A stretch of 64,000 nt of DNA, from assembly GCA_003313425.1 (NCBI GenBank), contig NHZP01000018.1:248001-312000 (forward strand), given 5' to 3'. The notes below the pieces were generated by a model. That model did no database searches. It had not been told where the DNA came from and saw nothing but the letters and a program-made list of their open reading frames with translations. Numbering within the stretch: position 1 is the first letter of the stretch; each line of letters begins with the position of its first letter. Source of the stretch: Pseudopyrenochaeta lycopersici. Taxonomy: Eukaryota; Ascomycota; Dothideomycetes; Pleosporales; Pseudopyrenochaetaceae. Shown here one piece after another: positions 23,214 to 34,954 of the stretch. The position numbers and the translations under genes are program-made.

Positions 23214-25341
23214 TGCGGCCCTGCGTGATGTATTGCGACTGTAGCCTCGTCCGAGAGACGACCCTGCACACACAAGCCTAAGTGCTTCTCTGGCCAATGC
23301 AGGCTTTGTTTACGTGTTAGTAGAAGAAAGCGATGAGAGCAAGGGTGGATTTGCGAACGTATCTTGAGTGCTGGTGCGCAGGGCCTCAAAGATAGTAGAC
23401 GACTAGGCTGGCAAGGCAGACTCTGATGCGCCGTTAGGCTCTTATCATTGGCTGGAGTCTTTGAAAGTCCGCATCTGAACAAGAGAGCTATATAATTATT
23501 AGGATAGATAAATAGCAGGCATATGCACATACTTTCACGGAATGGATATGAGGTCAAGCGTTCTGCTAATAAAATAGGTAACATAGGAAGTAGTATACGA
23601 ATAAATTATGCGATTAGTTCTCTGCACCTTTCAGATGGCTTCTCCGGCAGCGTGAGGTCTACATCTAATTAAGACGAAAAGCTGCGTCGCGTTTTGCTCT
23701 ACGTACGATGAGCATACAATTTGTTAGTGTTATTTGGTTCTGCGATTAGTTAGTGTTCACTAGCTATATTTGGATCAGAGCTACCTATCATTGACAGCCT
23801 ATAGAGTAAACTCGCGCTTAACTGCATCTGCCTGCATTCGCTTTGTGGCGAAGTTCAGCAAACCCAGAGGCATTTATTTTCGGCATGTATTGAGTGCGTA
23901 ATACAGACAGCTTCCCATTGATGAAGCTTTCGATTGATTTGAGACGGTTAAAGTATATCTTGCCTTTAGCAAGACTGTTTCGCTGAGCTCATTGCTATGG
24001 GTCATGGCAGACGTGATAGCCTTTCTTAGCAGAGGCGCGAAGGTCATTTGATGGAATATGCTGTTTCTAAGGTGTGTGCCATTCATGTTTCTCTATTTCA
24101 TCTAAGAAACGGGCTGCGAGAATCACTACAGCATCTCTTATTTCATTTCCAAGGAACTAATTGTGATCTTTTAGTGGAAGGATCGGGTCCGTAACGGTAC
24201 TATATTAACTGTTTGTATACTTGCCTTAACTCTGACTCTAACTATAGTTCTTACTAATGTGATTAGTACTGGAATGCCTATAATCACTTCAACTTCAACT
24301 ATTGTATTAATTTAATATTTGTTCCCGAATACTATAGAGAATCCTAGATCTGAATCCACTTAGGTTGCCCCTTTGAGGGCTGCTACACCTGGGGCCCTCA
24401 TACTTCCGAATATCAGCAGCATTATGAATCGAATTACTTTATAAAACAGTTTGTGGCAGCGCTAAGTGAGATTTTATCTTGGAGTTCTTGATCACTTGGT
24501 TCGCATGGACGGCCCCAGGTTTCGTATGCATGCTGCAGCCATCGAGCAGGCCTACTAGCATTGCACCGTTCATATTATATTATTCATGAATGCGATCAAT
24601 TACTGCTATCAGCTTGACTATGAAGAATAGGCCGAATCATTGTTAGAAAGAATTCACCGTAAGCGAACTCTCCACTCCCCTTTATTTCTCTCCATGGATA
24701 TATTCAGAAATAATTAGTTGTCATCAAAAAATCGCCGGCAAATTCCACGTCCTTTTATTAATGGAGATAGATGCTACGATTGTAAGCTTTTAGGTAGGGC
24801 GCTGGCGGCATAACTGGAGGTGCGCCTGCGCTTGGGACTTCGCCACGGGAGGCGACAGGTAGGCCATCGTTTACAAGTCACTATGACTCGACTTTGGACT
24901 TCGATTTTTTGGTAGAGATCAACTTTGAAATCGAGTTCTACAGCCCTTGGTTACTGACAAAGACGATGAGAACCCTAAATCCTATGTCCGCCCACCATTA
25001 CTAAGCTGACACTTTCTAACGCAATGCACTCTACGGTTGGCAGATCGCTCGTCAATCGTAAGCGTCAGACTCCGCTGGCCAAGAGTTTGTCATTCAGCGG
25101 AGCAGCTTCAATCGCGGTCCTGCGCGGTGGGATTCTTGGGCGCCTAAAGCGGGCTTATCAATCTAATCTTGGCAAGTCTGGGGTGAGCACTACGGGCGTA
25201 CGCATTGTGTACCTTGAGCAGAAATTGTACCGTTATGAAGCATATAAAAGGCAATTATGCGCAAGAAAGATATTTTAATATCTTGCAAGACCTTGCAACA
25301 CTCCCTCCCGCCCATTAATCGCTTAAATAATCATCTTGATC
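23214..25341. other. AT-rich gene-free stretch
   Basis: About 2.1 kb of mostly AT-rich DNA, most marked at 23.6-24.7 kb, without a supported gene. An 84-codon frame from an ATG at 25024 lies in the putative promoter of the RidA gene and has no recognisable feature, so I leave it uncalled. A GC-rich patch at about 24.78-24.87 kb stands out against its surroundings but has no name. Confidence 0.45.
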
Positions 25342-25790
25342 ATGTCCCACCTCCAGTACTTTGATTACCCAGGCTTTGGGGAACGATCAAAAAGGGAACT
25401 TAACTACAGCCAAGCTGTCCGCATCGACAACCGCATCGAAGTTTCTGGTCAAGGTATGTCCCTCGCATCCTCTTTCGCTCTCGGTTACTGACAACTACAG
25501 GCGGATGGGGTCGTCTCACTGAAGAGTACCCTGAAGATATTGCGAAAGAAGTTGACCAGGCCTTTGACAACGTCGAATTCGCACTTCAGCAGGCTGGTGG
25601 GAAAGGTTGGGACCAAGTTTACAAGACCCGAATCTACATTACAGTACCCATGGGCGAGATTATCGAGCCCATCGTTCGGAATCTGCATGCACGGTGCCCG
25701 AAGCATGGTCCTCTTTCGACAGTCGTCCAAGTTGTTGCATTGTATAAGGTCATGAGGATCGAAATTGAGGCCGAGGCACATCTGGGATGA
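25342..25790 (+). CDS. RidA/YjgF/YER057c/UK114 (Rid) family protein
   Basis: Rid proteins act as homotrimers; RidA itself hydrolyses reactive enamine/imine intermediates made by PLP enzymes. Two exons, 25342-25453 and 25501-25790, separated by a 47-bp GT-AG intron, encode 133 residues, the usual Rid length. Recognisable parts are the N-terminal strand with IEVSGQGGWG, the helix EVDQAFDNVEFALQQAG, the VYKTRIYITV strand, and the C-terminal IEIEAEAHLG. The catalytic Arg of RidA proper (in the RxxxxV segment near the C-terminus) is not obvious; the corresponding stretch reads VVALYKVMRIEIEA. It may therefore belong to a Rid subgroup with a different or unknown substrate. Confidence 0.88.
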
Positions 25791-26055
25791 GATAGTATAC
25801 GTAAAAGTAATAGTTATACGCCTTCGAACTTAATCTTCCATGCTCGCTTTTGCTATTAGTTTGTTTCTCCACATTTTGTTTAGTTTTAAGCTGCGCCACT
25901 ATTGTGCCGTACAAGCGCAGCACGACTACTGTGATTGGTTGACCAATTAGGTAACGACGCCACACGCTTCAGCTCCTAAGCCAGCTTGCGGTACTTCATA
26001 TTGTCGTCATCTCCTCTCCTTCCTCTCAATTGCACCTCTACAGCATAGATCGATC

Positions 26056-27101
26056 ATGACCGGGCAGCAATTCCACAAAAAGCTCGGGTGCAAACTCAAG
26101 AAGGCAGGAAAAAAGACAGGAAAGTGCCTCCTGACTGCAGCTTGGCAGACATGCAAATGCGTTCTCTGGACCTGTTGCACGCCGTGCATCTGTCTCGGCA
26201 TGTTATGCGTACAACGACGCCGCGGAGTTTGTAAAAGAAATCGAGAACCATTTCTTTATGCGACACCTGCAGTGCCTTTTCCTCGTCCGCGGGCGCTTAC
26301 TATACCAGCGACAGATTGGCGGGAAGACCAATGTATCCTGGACCAGGCACAATCCCCGTTCATCAACAAACTCCCTCTGGAGATTCGGAGAATGGTGTAC
26401 GAGTATGCACTAGGTGGGAGATCGATACATATGTCGGCCATGGAGGGAATCCCACATGCGCGACGTTGTGAGTCCGCCGAGTGCCGATGCGTCATCATCA
26501 ATATGGCACAACGGCATGATCTTGAATTCTCACTTCCGCTATTGAGGACATGTCGACAAATGTGAGTGGGTTGTATCATATTGTACTGCGCTGTTGTTAA
26601 CGAACCCAAAGCTACTCCGAGGCTATTGAATATCTCTATACAGCAAATTCATTCTCGCTGTCAACCGACATAGATGGGATCCCAACAATCGACTACCTCT
26701 CATACTTCTTTCTACCGCAAAGGCTCGCTCAGATACGCGACCTTTATCTCTACTGGGAGCTTGACAGCTCTAACTACGACATGATGACTCGATCGCAAGA
26801 CCCTGTTATAGATCAGTGGTACAAAACCTGGGATGCGTTGAGCAAGCTGACCGGACTTCGGCGCCTGCGTATCTCACTCGTTTTTCGCTATACCCATTGG
26901 AGCGACTACTACGAGAAGTTTTGGAAAGACAAGTGGGCTGATATGCTGGCCCCTATCAAGACTATCACAGCACCAAGGGATTTTGTGGTCACACTCCCAA
27001 GTCGTACGTTCTTGGCAACCGTGGACATGGGCGACTCTAAATGTGTCTTTGAAGTGCCAGCTGCAGTTGAGAGTGAGGATACTGATGATGAGGATGCTTA
27101 A
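26056..27101 (+). CDS. DUF7730-type protein with Cys-rich N-terminal segment (paralogue 1)
   Basis: Two exons, 26056-26561 and 26612-27101, encode 331 residues. The hallmark FINKLPLEIRRMVYEYALGG begins at residue 102 and is followed by a CRQIYSEAIEYLY block that spans the splice site; this matches the fungal DUF7730 family, whose molecular role is unknown and whose start resembles F-box-like leaders. Residues 24-51 form a hydrophobic, very Cys-rich stretch (ten Cys) after a Lys-rich N-terminus. That could be a palmitoylated or membrane-inserted anchor, which is inference. The C-terminus is acidic. A related gene lies about 1.6 kb downstream with the same intron position. Confidence 0.78.
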
Positions 27102-28660
27102 CACTGCAACTGCACGCCTGCGGTCCTCCACCCGCAGATAACTCAACCTTGGTCCAGCAATTATATTGACCTGTAAAGATTGCTGCTACAATCTTGTTTG
27201 AAATTTACAGACTATACGTCGGGAGTAGGGCCAGGGATCAACCCGCAGAGTACTTTCAAGTCTTTATCCATACATTATCAAATTAGTGCCCTCTCCAATT
27301 CTCCAATATACACATTGCCTGGGCGTTAGTCGTCAATGTTGGTTTTGGGTACTCGAAAAAGATGCTCAAGCATCCTCTTGAGCAATCGAAGTTGCCCAAC
27401 TACATCATCATCGTCATGCTGGATTTTGATGTTGAAGAAATTGGAACCCCATTTTTCAACATCATATTCAATTTGTGGTTGGCCTTCAACTCCTGTCCTC
27501 TGCACTGTGTGATGCGACGAAGAAAGCTCTGCCTCGGACCAGCGTTTGTTTTTGGCCTAGCGATCCGTTTCTTTGTGCATCTCGCGTCAATGATGTTTAT
27601 CTTGATGCTATTGACGGCCCAGATCTGCATAGTTGACGTGATAATGACAAACTTGATTGTATGGTCATAATGAGAGGAAGGCACTTTCAAACACGACACT
27701 GTGAGACTGAAGGTTGGGAAATCAGCTAGACCTGACTTTGGTATTCGTTAGGCCGGTGATCTTTAGAGACGAGCTAAGTGAAAGAATGAGCTTTAGTCAC
27801 TAGACTTGGATATGCGTCTTGTCACATGACAGAGAAAGTGTCTTAATATCTTTTAGGTCGCTCTCTGAGTTCAATATTAGTCTTTCAACAGTGAATTACT
27901 GCCTGGGAAGAAGTCGTCAAATGTATTTGCAAAATCACTGACTTCTCACAAAGCTCAACAATTATCTTTTCTCGTGTACAAACCCTCCCATTATCTTCAT
28001 TCCTTCGCCTAGCCAAAGCCTGAAATATCAATCGCATATCCTGCATTAAGCCGCATATTGAACGGATTTATTGCCGGATTTGACAGAACATCCGAGCTTC
28101 CATACTTAGAAAGGCAGCTCTTTTGGCTTGATGGATGGAAGTAAAAGGACAGAGCGTGCTTGCTAACTTTGCAATATAGTATTGAAGATCTCTGAGTGAA
28201 TTTGCAAGATTACTATGCAGCTATAGAATGGCTGGATGTCTATTTGGGTAGCAGCGTGAATCAAGGTGGGGGCTTCTGAGCCTAGCCTCTATGCCTCGTA
28301 TAATGGAAGGAGCGCTAAGACATATATTAATCCCTCAACACATCCAAGACGATGTAGAATGTTTATATCACGACCAGATCTTCCAAGACGGCGATCCGTG
28401 TGCATCAAAGCAGGTACACCGGCGCCCATTGACCCGATTGTGCCCCCGCATTCCTTCCAAGATCTCCCCAACGGAGCTTGAACGAAATAAGCAACGCGGC
28501 GGATTCCCCGCTGCAGTCAGGCCAGCCCGTCTATCAGCTGTCAAAAACATAACAGAACAGGTTTCACCCCTCGGCGTCCCAACAATTGTCCCAGCCCGGC
28601 GACGACGGGCAAAAGAGTCGAGCATTGGATGCTCCACCCACTTGCGCACGCGACGCGACG
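27102..28660. other. Intergenic between the two DUF7730 genes
   Basis: About 1.5 kb with no supported gene. A 102-codon frame near 27.36-27.67 kb is hydrophobic on one strand and has a long frame opposite, but neither shows a domain or a splice partner. The frame of the second DUF7730 gene is open a little upstream of its first ATG without adding an ATG. Confidence 0.45.
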
Positions 28661-29690
28661 ATGAAGGCCAAACTGTTCGGCAGATTGCCTGGCATGCGCT
28701 GGATTCCGCATGATATCCCCTCGCAGGAGAATCCGGGCGCGAAACCAAAATCGCGCAATCCGTTCAAAACTTCTTCAGATCAGAAACTACCTCATGGCGC
28801 TATTCGGCCGCGCAAATCTACAATCTCCTTGACCTCAGAGCCCGATCCGGAACTGGATGCGCGCACGCATCCTCAAGGACAGAGCTTGTTCTTTGCGCGT
28901 TTGCCGCTCGAGTTGCGGCGCATGGTGTATGAGTATGTTATGGGAGAAGAGACGGTGCATTTGACGCTTAGCACGAAGCAAAAGTTTGGGCATTTTGTTT
29001 GCGATGGAAGGAGAGAGGATGTTGGAGGGATGGAAGGCGTGGACGAGAGGGAATGCGATTGTCGCGTGCTCGTTGGGGGAAGAGAGAGCGAACGATTGAG
29101 TAGTGCATGTGCAAGGATGTTGAGAGTTTGTCGACGCATGTACGCATTTCTGAATTCCTCCTGTCCCGGATTCCTTTATCTAAATGTATGCGTATCACAT
29201 GAAAAGCTGGCTGACTCTCACCAGGTACTCTGAAGCTGTGCCACACCTCTACCGCCCCCACAACTTCTCCCTCCTCCATATTACTCACCTCCTGTACCTC
29301 CCTAAGCGACTTCCCCAACCGCGCCTCAACACAATCCGCACGCTGCGCCTTCGTTGGGCGATTCGCGCATTGCCCTACTTTCGCCGCGGAAGCAGTCTCG
29401 CTTATCGTGACGATACTGAGAATTGGGAGCGTGCATGGGCGATTGTAGCCAGCATGCAGGGGCTCCGGGAGCTATACGTTGTTCTAGTCGATCCAAGTGC
29501 GCATAAGATGTGGGAAAGGAGTTGGATTGGATTGGAGGAGCAGCTTTTGGCGCCGGTGAGACATGTGACGAAACCGAGCTGGTTTGAGTTGATGTTGCCC
29601 TACAGTACTTGTGGGACGGATTGGGATATGGGAGAGAGTAGTGTGAGGTTACGACGTCCGGAAGGGGATGGCCTTGAAGAGGAGGATTAA
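28661..29690 (+). CDS. DUF7730-type protein (paralogue 2)
   Basis: Two exons, 28661-29139 and 29225-29690, encode 314 residues. The core LPLELRRMVYEYVMG starts at residue 81 and CRRMYSEAVPHLYRPHNFSL spans the intron, matching the upstream DUF7730 gene in order and in splice position (the intron falls two bases into the Met/Ile codon before YSEA). The N-terminal 80 residues are basic and probably disordered, and lack the Cys-rich anchor of paralogue 1. The first in-frame ATG is used as the start; the frame continues upstream without another ATG. Function is unknown. Confidence 0.78.
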
Positions 29691-30015
29691 ACGCGCCAGA
29701 GAGATATGGATCAAAAGCAATGACACGCACTATAGGAATACTGTAGCCCTAGAAACTTCACTACCGCTCTGTCGACAATGCTGTTCGATTAGAGCAAGTC
29801 GCATGCAGTTATGCAAGCTCGCAGTTTATCACTCAACATTAGACCGACATCACTTGATAGTAGCCAACATAAGTACATGCGCGACAACATTCAGAATGAA
29901 GATTCAGCGTCACAACGCGATTAAAGTCATAAATTACGTGGGTCATACAATTCCATCGCGATCATGACGTCATTACCTTTCCTCATATGTACACTGCCCT
30001 TTCCATGACCACCAC
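29691..30015. other. Short intergenic region between convergent genes
   Basis: 325 bp between the stop of the second DUF7730 gene and the stop of the phosphodiesterase gene. It should hold both 3' UTRs. I see nothing else in it. Confidence 0.5.
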
Positions 30016-31266
30016 CTACAAGCCAAAGCAGTTGGCATAGTACGTGACTGTGGCCGGCCAATCCGAAAACAGACCTTTGATCTTGACCTGCTGTGCCAGC
30101 ACGTCCAGCACGGTCAACATATCACCGTCATTATACGTGACGTTCTTCACGTAGTCATAGTAATACCCTCCACCACCGATTTGGAGCCAGCCAGAGCGCT
30201 CAAAGGACCAGGCAACTATGTCAAGGCCTGCTTTCTGGCACGCAATGGCGTACTCGCTGGGAATGATCTTGCCAGCGCTGTCGAGTTTAGTCAGGGCAAA
30301 CATAGCAGGGCCCATGACTTTGACACCGCGGGCGGCGAGGGCGGGGATCGAGGCGGTAGCATTCGCGTAACCCGCTGGCGTGTCGACACGCTCGTCGAGG
30401 AATACGGCTTGCTTGCCAAAGGCGGGCTCGTTGTCAATCCAATAATAAATATCGTCTGGGAGGAAGGACTGCAGCCATACGCGTTCTGGCTCAATTCCAT
30501 ATTTATAGAACTTGTCAACCAAATCTTGCGCATATTGTTGCTGTGTGTACCCGTCAAATGGCATAGGCACCTCTGGGGTCTTGAGCTCTGGAGTATATTT
30601 CAGACCCCAGCTGTCGATGAGAGGGATGTAGGAGTCAACGGTCATGAGTTTGGGGCAGCCTGAGGAGTATAGGTCGGTGCGGAAGTAGGGTGTGCCGTCC
30701 ATATATTGCAGCACCGTTGTGGCGTTGGGATTGAAGCCGTCCATCTTTCCGCAGAGGGTTTCGAACTCAGCAAGGGTGATGTCCGAAGTGCAGCATTTGG
30801 CGGATGCTGGCGTAGTACCATTGACCGGCGTAAATGGAGTGGTGCACTTTGATGCAAGAGTAGTGTTCAAGATGTTGGTAGTCGTATGCAGATCGCACTG
30901 CGCATGACGACATACAAGCTGCTTATCTTTCGTGAACGCAACATCGCATTCAATCACACCGGCACCTTGGCGATGAGCAGCCTTGTAGCTCTGAAGTGTA
31001 TGTTCGGGGAATTGGAGGGGTGCTCCACGGTGTGCGAAGACGAAATCTGTGGTCTTGAACTCTTGTTCCGAGCAGTTGAGAAGCTTCTCCTTCAATGGAC
31101 CTTCATCCATATTGTCGACGAGGTAGTATGGCCGAACACCGACCTGGACATTGAACTTCTTGTGTCCGTGGCCATGACCTCCTCCTCCTCCTCGAGGTAC
31201 GACAGCTGGTAAGGCCGCAGCAGAGGCGAGTCCAAGTAGGACGGCTGAAGCAATGAACGAAGGCAT
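30016..31266 (-). CDS. Secreted glycerophosphodiester phosphodiesterase (GDPD family)
   Basis: Intronless, 416 residues from the ATG at 31266. It begins with a signal peptide (residues 1 to about 19, MPSFIASAVLLGLASAAALP), followed by a Gly/His-rich linker. The GDPD TIM-barrel signature is clear: FAHRGAPLQFPEHTLQ with H79, R80 and E88, then IECDVAFTKD with E106 and D108, and H121 in CRHAQCDLH. These residues match the catalytic histidines and metal ligands of the family. The enzyme should release glycerol-3-phosphate from deacylated phospholipids such as glycerophosphocholine outside the cell or in the secretory pathway. Several NxT/S sites (for example NATTV and NATAS) are likely glycosylated. 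Exact substrate is not shown. Confidence 0.9.
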   Translation of the reverse strand: MPSFIASAVLLGLASAAALPAVVPRGGGGGHGHGHKKFNVQVGVRPYYLVDNMDEGPLKEKLLNCSEQEFKTTDFVFAHRGAPLQFPEHTLQSYKAAHRQGAGVIECDVAFTKDKQLVCRHAQCDLHTTTNILNTTLASKCTTPFTPVNGTTPASAKCCTSDITLAEFETLCGKMDGFNPNATTVLQYMDGTPYFRTDLYSSGCPKLMTVDSYIPLIDSWGLKYTPELKTPEVPMPFDGYTQQQYAQDLVDKFYKYGIEPERVWLQSFLPDDIYYWIDNEPAFGKQAVFLDERVDTPAGYANATASIPALAARGVKVMGPAMFALTKLDSAGKIIPSEYAIACQKAGLDIVAWSFERSGWLQIGGGGYYYDYVKNVTYNDGDMLTVLDVLAQQVKIKGLFSDWPATVTYYANCFGL

Positions 31267-32124
31267 TGTAGGCAACTATCAATCGAAAAGCTTGGAGTTC
31301 CAAGTGCAAGATCCGGGAACCTGGAAAGCGGAACTGGTCTTGCAGGGCAGACATCATGGCCGGGTACATAGCTCCTCTTATCTGCGTCGAACTATCAGGC
31401 TTCACACGCCTCGGTCCCTCCGTCGGCGCCGAGTAGCCATACAGCTGAATCTCTCAGCTAAACACCAAGTGTGCAGCCCATATCCTGCACGTGGGAACCT
31501 ACCCTGGGCTTCGAGCTCTTGGAGATGCTTGCAGATGCATGGAGGCTGACGGCTGCAGGGCGGAAAACGGGGTAGAACACGATTGATTGTGGAGAGCTAT
31601 CCGAACAAAGTCAAGAGCTATCTGCATAGGGTTAGATTGCCAACCTGCCAAGAGGACATTGCATGTCACGTTTGTAAACGGTGGGATAAGAGTCGCAGGC
31701 GATAACGAGCCGGCGAGGAACCGAAGGGTGAACCTGCCGAGATGAGCTTAAGTGAGTCTAGGCGCACTATTAGTCAACGTCATTGTGGAGAGCATGCCTT
31801 AACTGGGCTGTTGTTTTTCGGAGCTATGACCTAGTTGGATGGCTCTGCGATCACTTTCTGCGCTTTGCTGTGATAACATCGGCCATTTAGCAGATACCCA
31901 GACCACAAAAGTCAGGACGGTTTGACTCTCGGACATTTACACCTCAAGACAAGGTGACCAGATAAGAGGGGCAGGAGGTTGCGATCGACAATGAGATTTT
32001 AGACCCTAGTCGAAACCAAGAACCAACGCGTCGGAACGAACGGCCCTAACTTCGTTCTTCAATAATATTAGCGCTTCATTCTTCACTGAGTCTGCCATTA
32101 CAACTCCAGACTTAAAACTCCATG
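31267..32124. other. Intergenic: GDPD promoter and GTPase 3' region
   Basis: About 860 bp lying upstream of the phosphodiesterase and downstream of the GTPase, both on the minus strand. No coding or RNA feature is supported. Confidence 0.5.
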
Positions 32125-34241
32125 CTACGAGGTCTCGACGTTCTTCCCACCGTGATGAATGTCCTGCTGTTGGCCCTGCTCTTTCTGTAGCTCTGGGTTC
32201 AGCGGTTGTTTCGGATCATAGCCAACCCGCTTGACAATACCCAGACCTTTTGTCCTGCCTTCGCGGAATAGTATTCGATCGCCAACAGTCAAGTACTCTG
32301 GGCGCTGGACGAAGCGGAATGCAACCTGCGCTCGATCGCCTGTTCGAATGTACTGGCGGTCAATGTCGATAATCGCACATGTCTGCGATACAGGGCCAAC
32401 ATGGAGCATGGCCTGGTATTTGGTTTTGATGGTGGTGGCATGAGATAGGATGAGTACTTCGGCTACAAATTCGCGGTAGACCTTCGGGTTCGATATGAGG
32501 CCGGAAACCGGGTCAGGCTTGTCAGGCTTATGTAGAACTACCATACCTTTCCGTACGTCTTTGCGCCGCACGTTGCGCAGTGCGAGACTAGCAGACTGAC
32601 CCGCAGAACAACCGGGAACTTGTATGCGTTTTCGCTCGATGGAGCGTACTTTGGTTGTCTGGAACTGGCCCAAACTATCTGGCCCAATAAGGACTGTGTC
32701 GCCAGAGTGGATAACACCAGATTTGACTACACCAGACACAACAGTACCTACAAAGGGAACGGAGAAGGTATCGTTGACGTGGAATTCCAGTGGAGCAGAG
32801 CTATCATAGTTGCCATGGTGTGGAAGGATATTGAGGAACATGCGGACCAAATCGAGATTATGGCCTGTGACATTGGAGACCTGGAAGATGGGGCAGATGC
32901 GACGAGAAACAAATTGAGTGGCGGTATTAATGCACTCTTCCCTGTTCTTAATGAAGATGGGTATTTTCCTCGCGCCTGGAGATTTCAGGATTTTCGTCAG
33001 CTGTGTAATGGTCTGCTCGAGGATCTGCGGTGGACAGATGTCAATTTTGGTGATTACGACCATGACCGGCACGTTCAGCGCAAGGGCAATGCCAAGATGC
33101 TCTCTAAACATTGTCAGTCAAATAGTAAGTTTTTGATGAGTGTAAAAAGTCCGTACTTGCTCATGCCTATTAGGCCGTTGTTCGCAGCTACCATCAGCAG
33201 ACAGTAGTTTGGCTCGCTGGACAAAAGGCCAAAGACGGTTGTACGCAGGTATCTCTCGTGGCCTGCTAGGTCAGTAAAGCCGATGACTTTCGCCTTCATC
33301 AATTAGTATCCAGACAGGCTCAAAGTGGCTGCAGTGACATACAGATCGCCGCCCAATCTCCTCCCATGTAAGCTTTCGACCCGCAACATTCGAGACGACC
33401 ACCTCGCTTTTACTGTCAAAACCCATAATTTCCATTCCAACGGAACTAGTTCGTCCGCTCTCGATTTCGTGCTTGTGGCGGAAGAGGTTGACACGCGCCT
33501 TGCCGCGGCCGTCGTCTAGGCCGCCCTTGACGAGCACACCCAGCATGGTACTTTTGCCAGCGTCGACTGCTCAAGTTAGCTTGTTGGAGCTAGATGGCTG
33601 CTATTCCACTTTTGCGTACCATTTCCCACGACTGCTATCCTAGTCTCAATCACGTCATCCACGCTCTCTGGCTGTTGCCGCAGGATCATCTTCCCACTCG
33701 CTCCTGTGTCTTTCGCATCGCGGGGCCCTACTTCAACGTCTCCCCCAACGTTCCGCGTCATCAGGAGCTTGTAATCGGCTTTGATCTGCTCGCCAACCGT
33801 CCGTATCCTCTCCAGGGCGAAGTCCCAGTTCTCCTTTGAGAAGCCCATAGAGTCGCCATTGTCTTCGAGCCCAACATCAAACAGGACCTCGCCATGGCCC
33901 TCGGCCAGGCGCTCCTTGATGTGCTCAGCGAGCGCAGCGACGTTCTCTTCGGCGGGGTCGATGAGGAGCGTTTTCAAGCGAATATGGGACTTATTATCGT
34001 CGGATAGACCGAGCTCGTCCAGGATACTCAGCTCGTCGTGATCTTCGAGGGCGGCGGGGGTTTGGCCTGCTGGTCGGCGCAGTGCTTGCTGCTTTTGCAC
34101 ATAGTCGGCGAATTCACTCAGCGCCTCAGCATGTCTGTCAGCATGTATCACTCCCCTTTGGCACTTTGCACGTACAGACTCGCCTTTCCGCCGCTCTGCT
34201 GGGTTTTGTTTTGCCATGTGCCGTGACGCCATGCTGTGCAT
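32125..34241 (-). CDS. GTPBP1/GTPBP2-type translational GTPase
   Basis: Four exons on the minus strand: 34241-33620, 33566-33343, 33293-33157 and 33103-32125, giving about 653 residues. The G domain is complete: G1 NVDAGKST at 207-214 (split by the first intron), G3 DLAGHERY at 290-297 and G4 TKID at 346-349. A switch-like segment follows G1 ([15 protein letters not shown]). After it come elongation-factor-like beta-barrel domains 2 and 3 ([42 protein letters not shown]). This order matches the GTPBP1/2 family, relatives of eEF1A implicated in ribosome rescue and mRNA turnover in animals. The about 200-residue N-terminal region is helical and charged. Three further ATGs (34232, 34217) or an unseen intron near 34.17 kb could change the extreme N-terminus. 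Confidence 0.87.
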
Positions 34242-34954
34242 GTGGGGTAGCTTCTCCAGCTCTCTCAAGATGTGTTGCGTACGGCTCGCCGTATTAATAT
34301 GACGTTGGGTATTCGGGATATTCGTGTGTAGTGTGAATATTCCATGAGATGTCTTGCAGCAATCATTGAAATGTGGCGGGTGCTGGATGGCGCTGGAGAG
34401 CTCTGGGAGGCATGAGCTTTGGTGAGTCGGGGGTTTATAGCGGCCAGCTATCGATAGGCGGGAGTCACAGCGTCATGCTCTGTGACCTGACTCACGAAGC
34501 CACGAGACGACGCGCCTCAGGGAGATTCACCGGTGCCTTGCCGGGTGAGGCGACTCACACGATAATTGCTCGTATCCGTCATTATACTGTTGGCAATTGC
34601 GCCCTCAGCACTTAATGTCCGTCACCGCTCCACGCGCCACCATGTGATTCGGTACCCCAAAAGGGCGGAAACACGAGAAAGCTCCAGACTAAACGAGGCT
34701 CCAGGAACGCCTACAGCATCCCGACTAATTATTGCCCCGTGCTGAAGAATCTTGCGATTCATTTGATCACACATGCTCGACTCCTAGTGCCTCCGCAATG
34801 GAGCCAGCAAGTGTAGAAGAAGCGTTTGACTGGCTGGAGGCCATCCAGGTCACGACGGGCCCTGCGTGAGAAGTATACAATTCATTGAAAACATCCAGGC
34901 TATGCTATTCAAACATTCCATATGCCCCATCAGAGTCATAGCACTGCCACCGCC
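34242..34954. other. Intergenic: GTPase promoter and IDO 3' region
   Basis: About 710 bp without supported genes. It lies upstream of the GTPase gene and downstream of the dioxygenase gene on the minus strand. Confidence 0.5.

Noticed and set aside
27362..27670. 102-codon hydrophobic frame between the DUF7730 genes
   Set aside because: An equally long frame lies on the opposite strand. There is no signal peptide, family or splice evidence.
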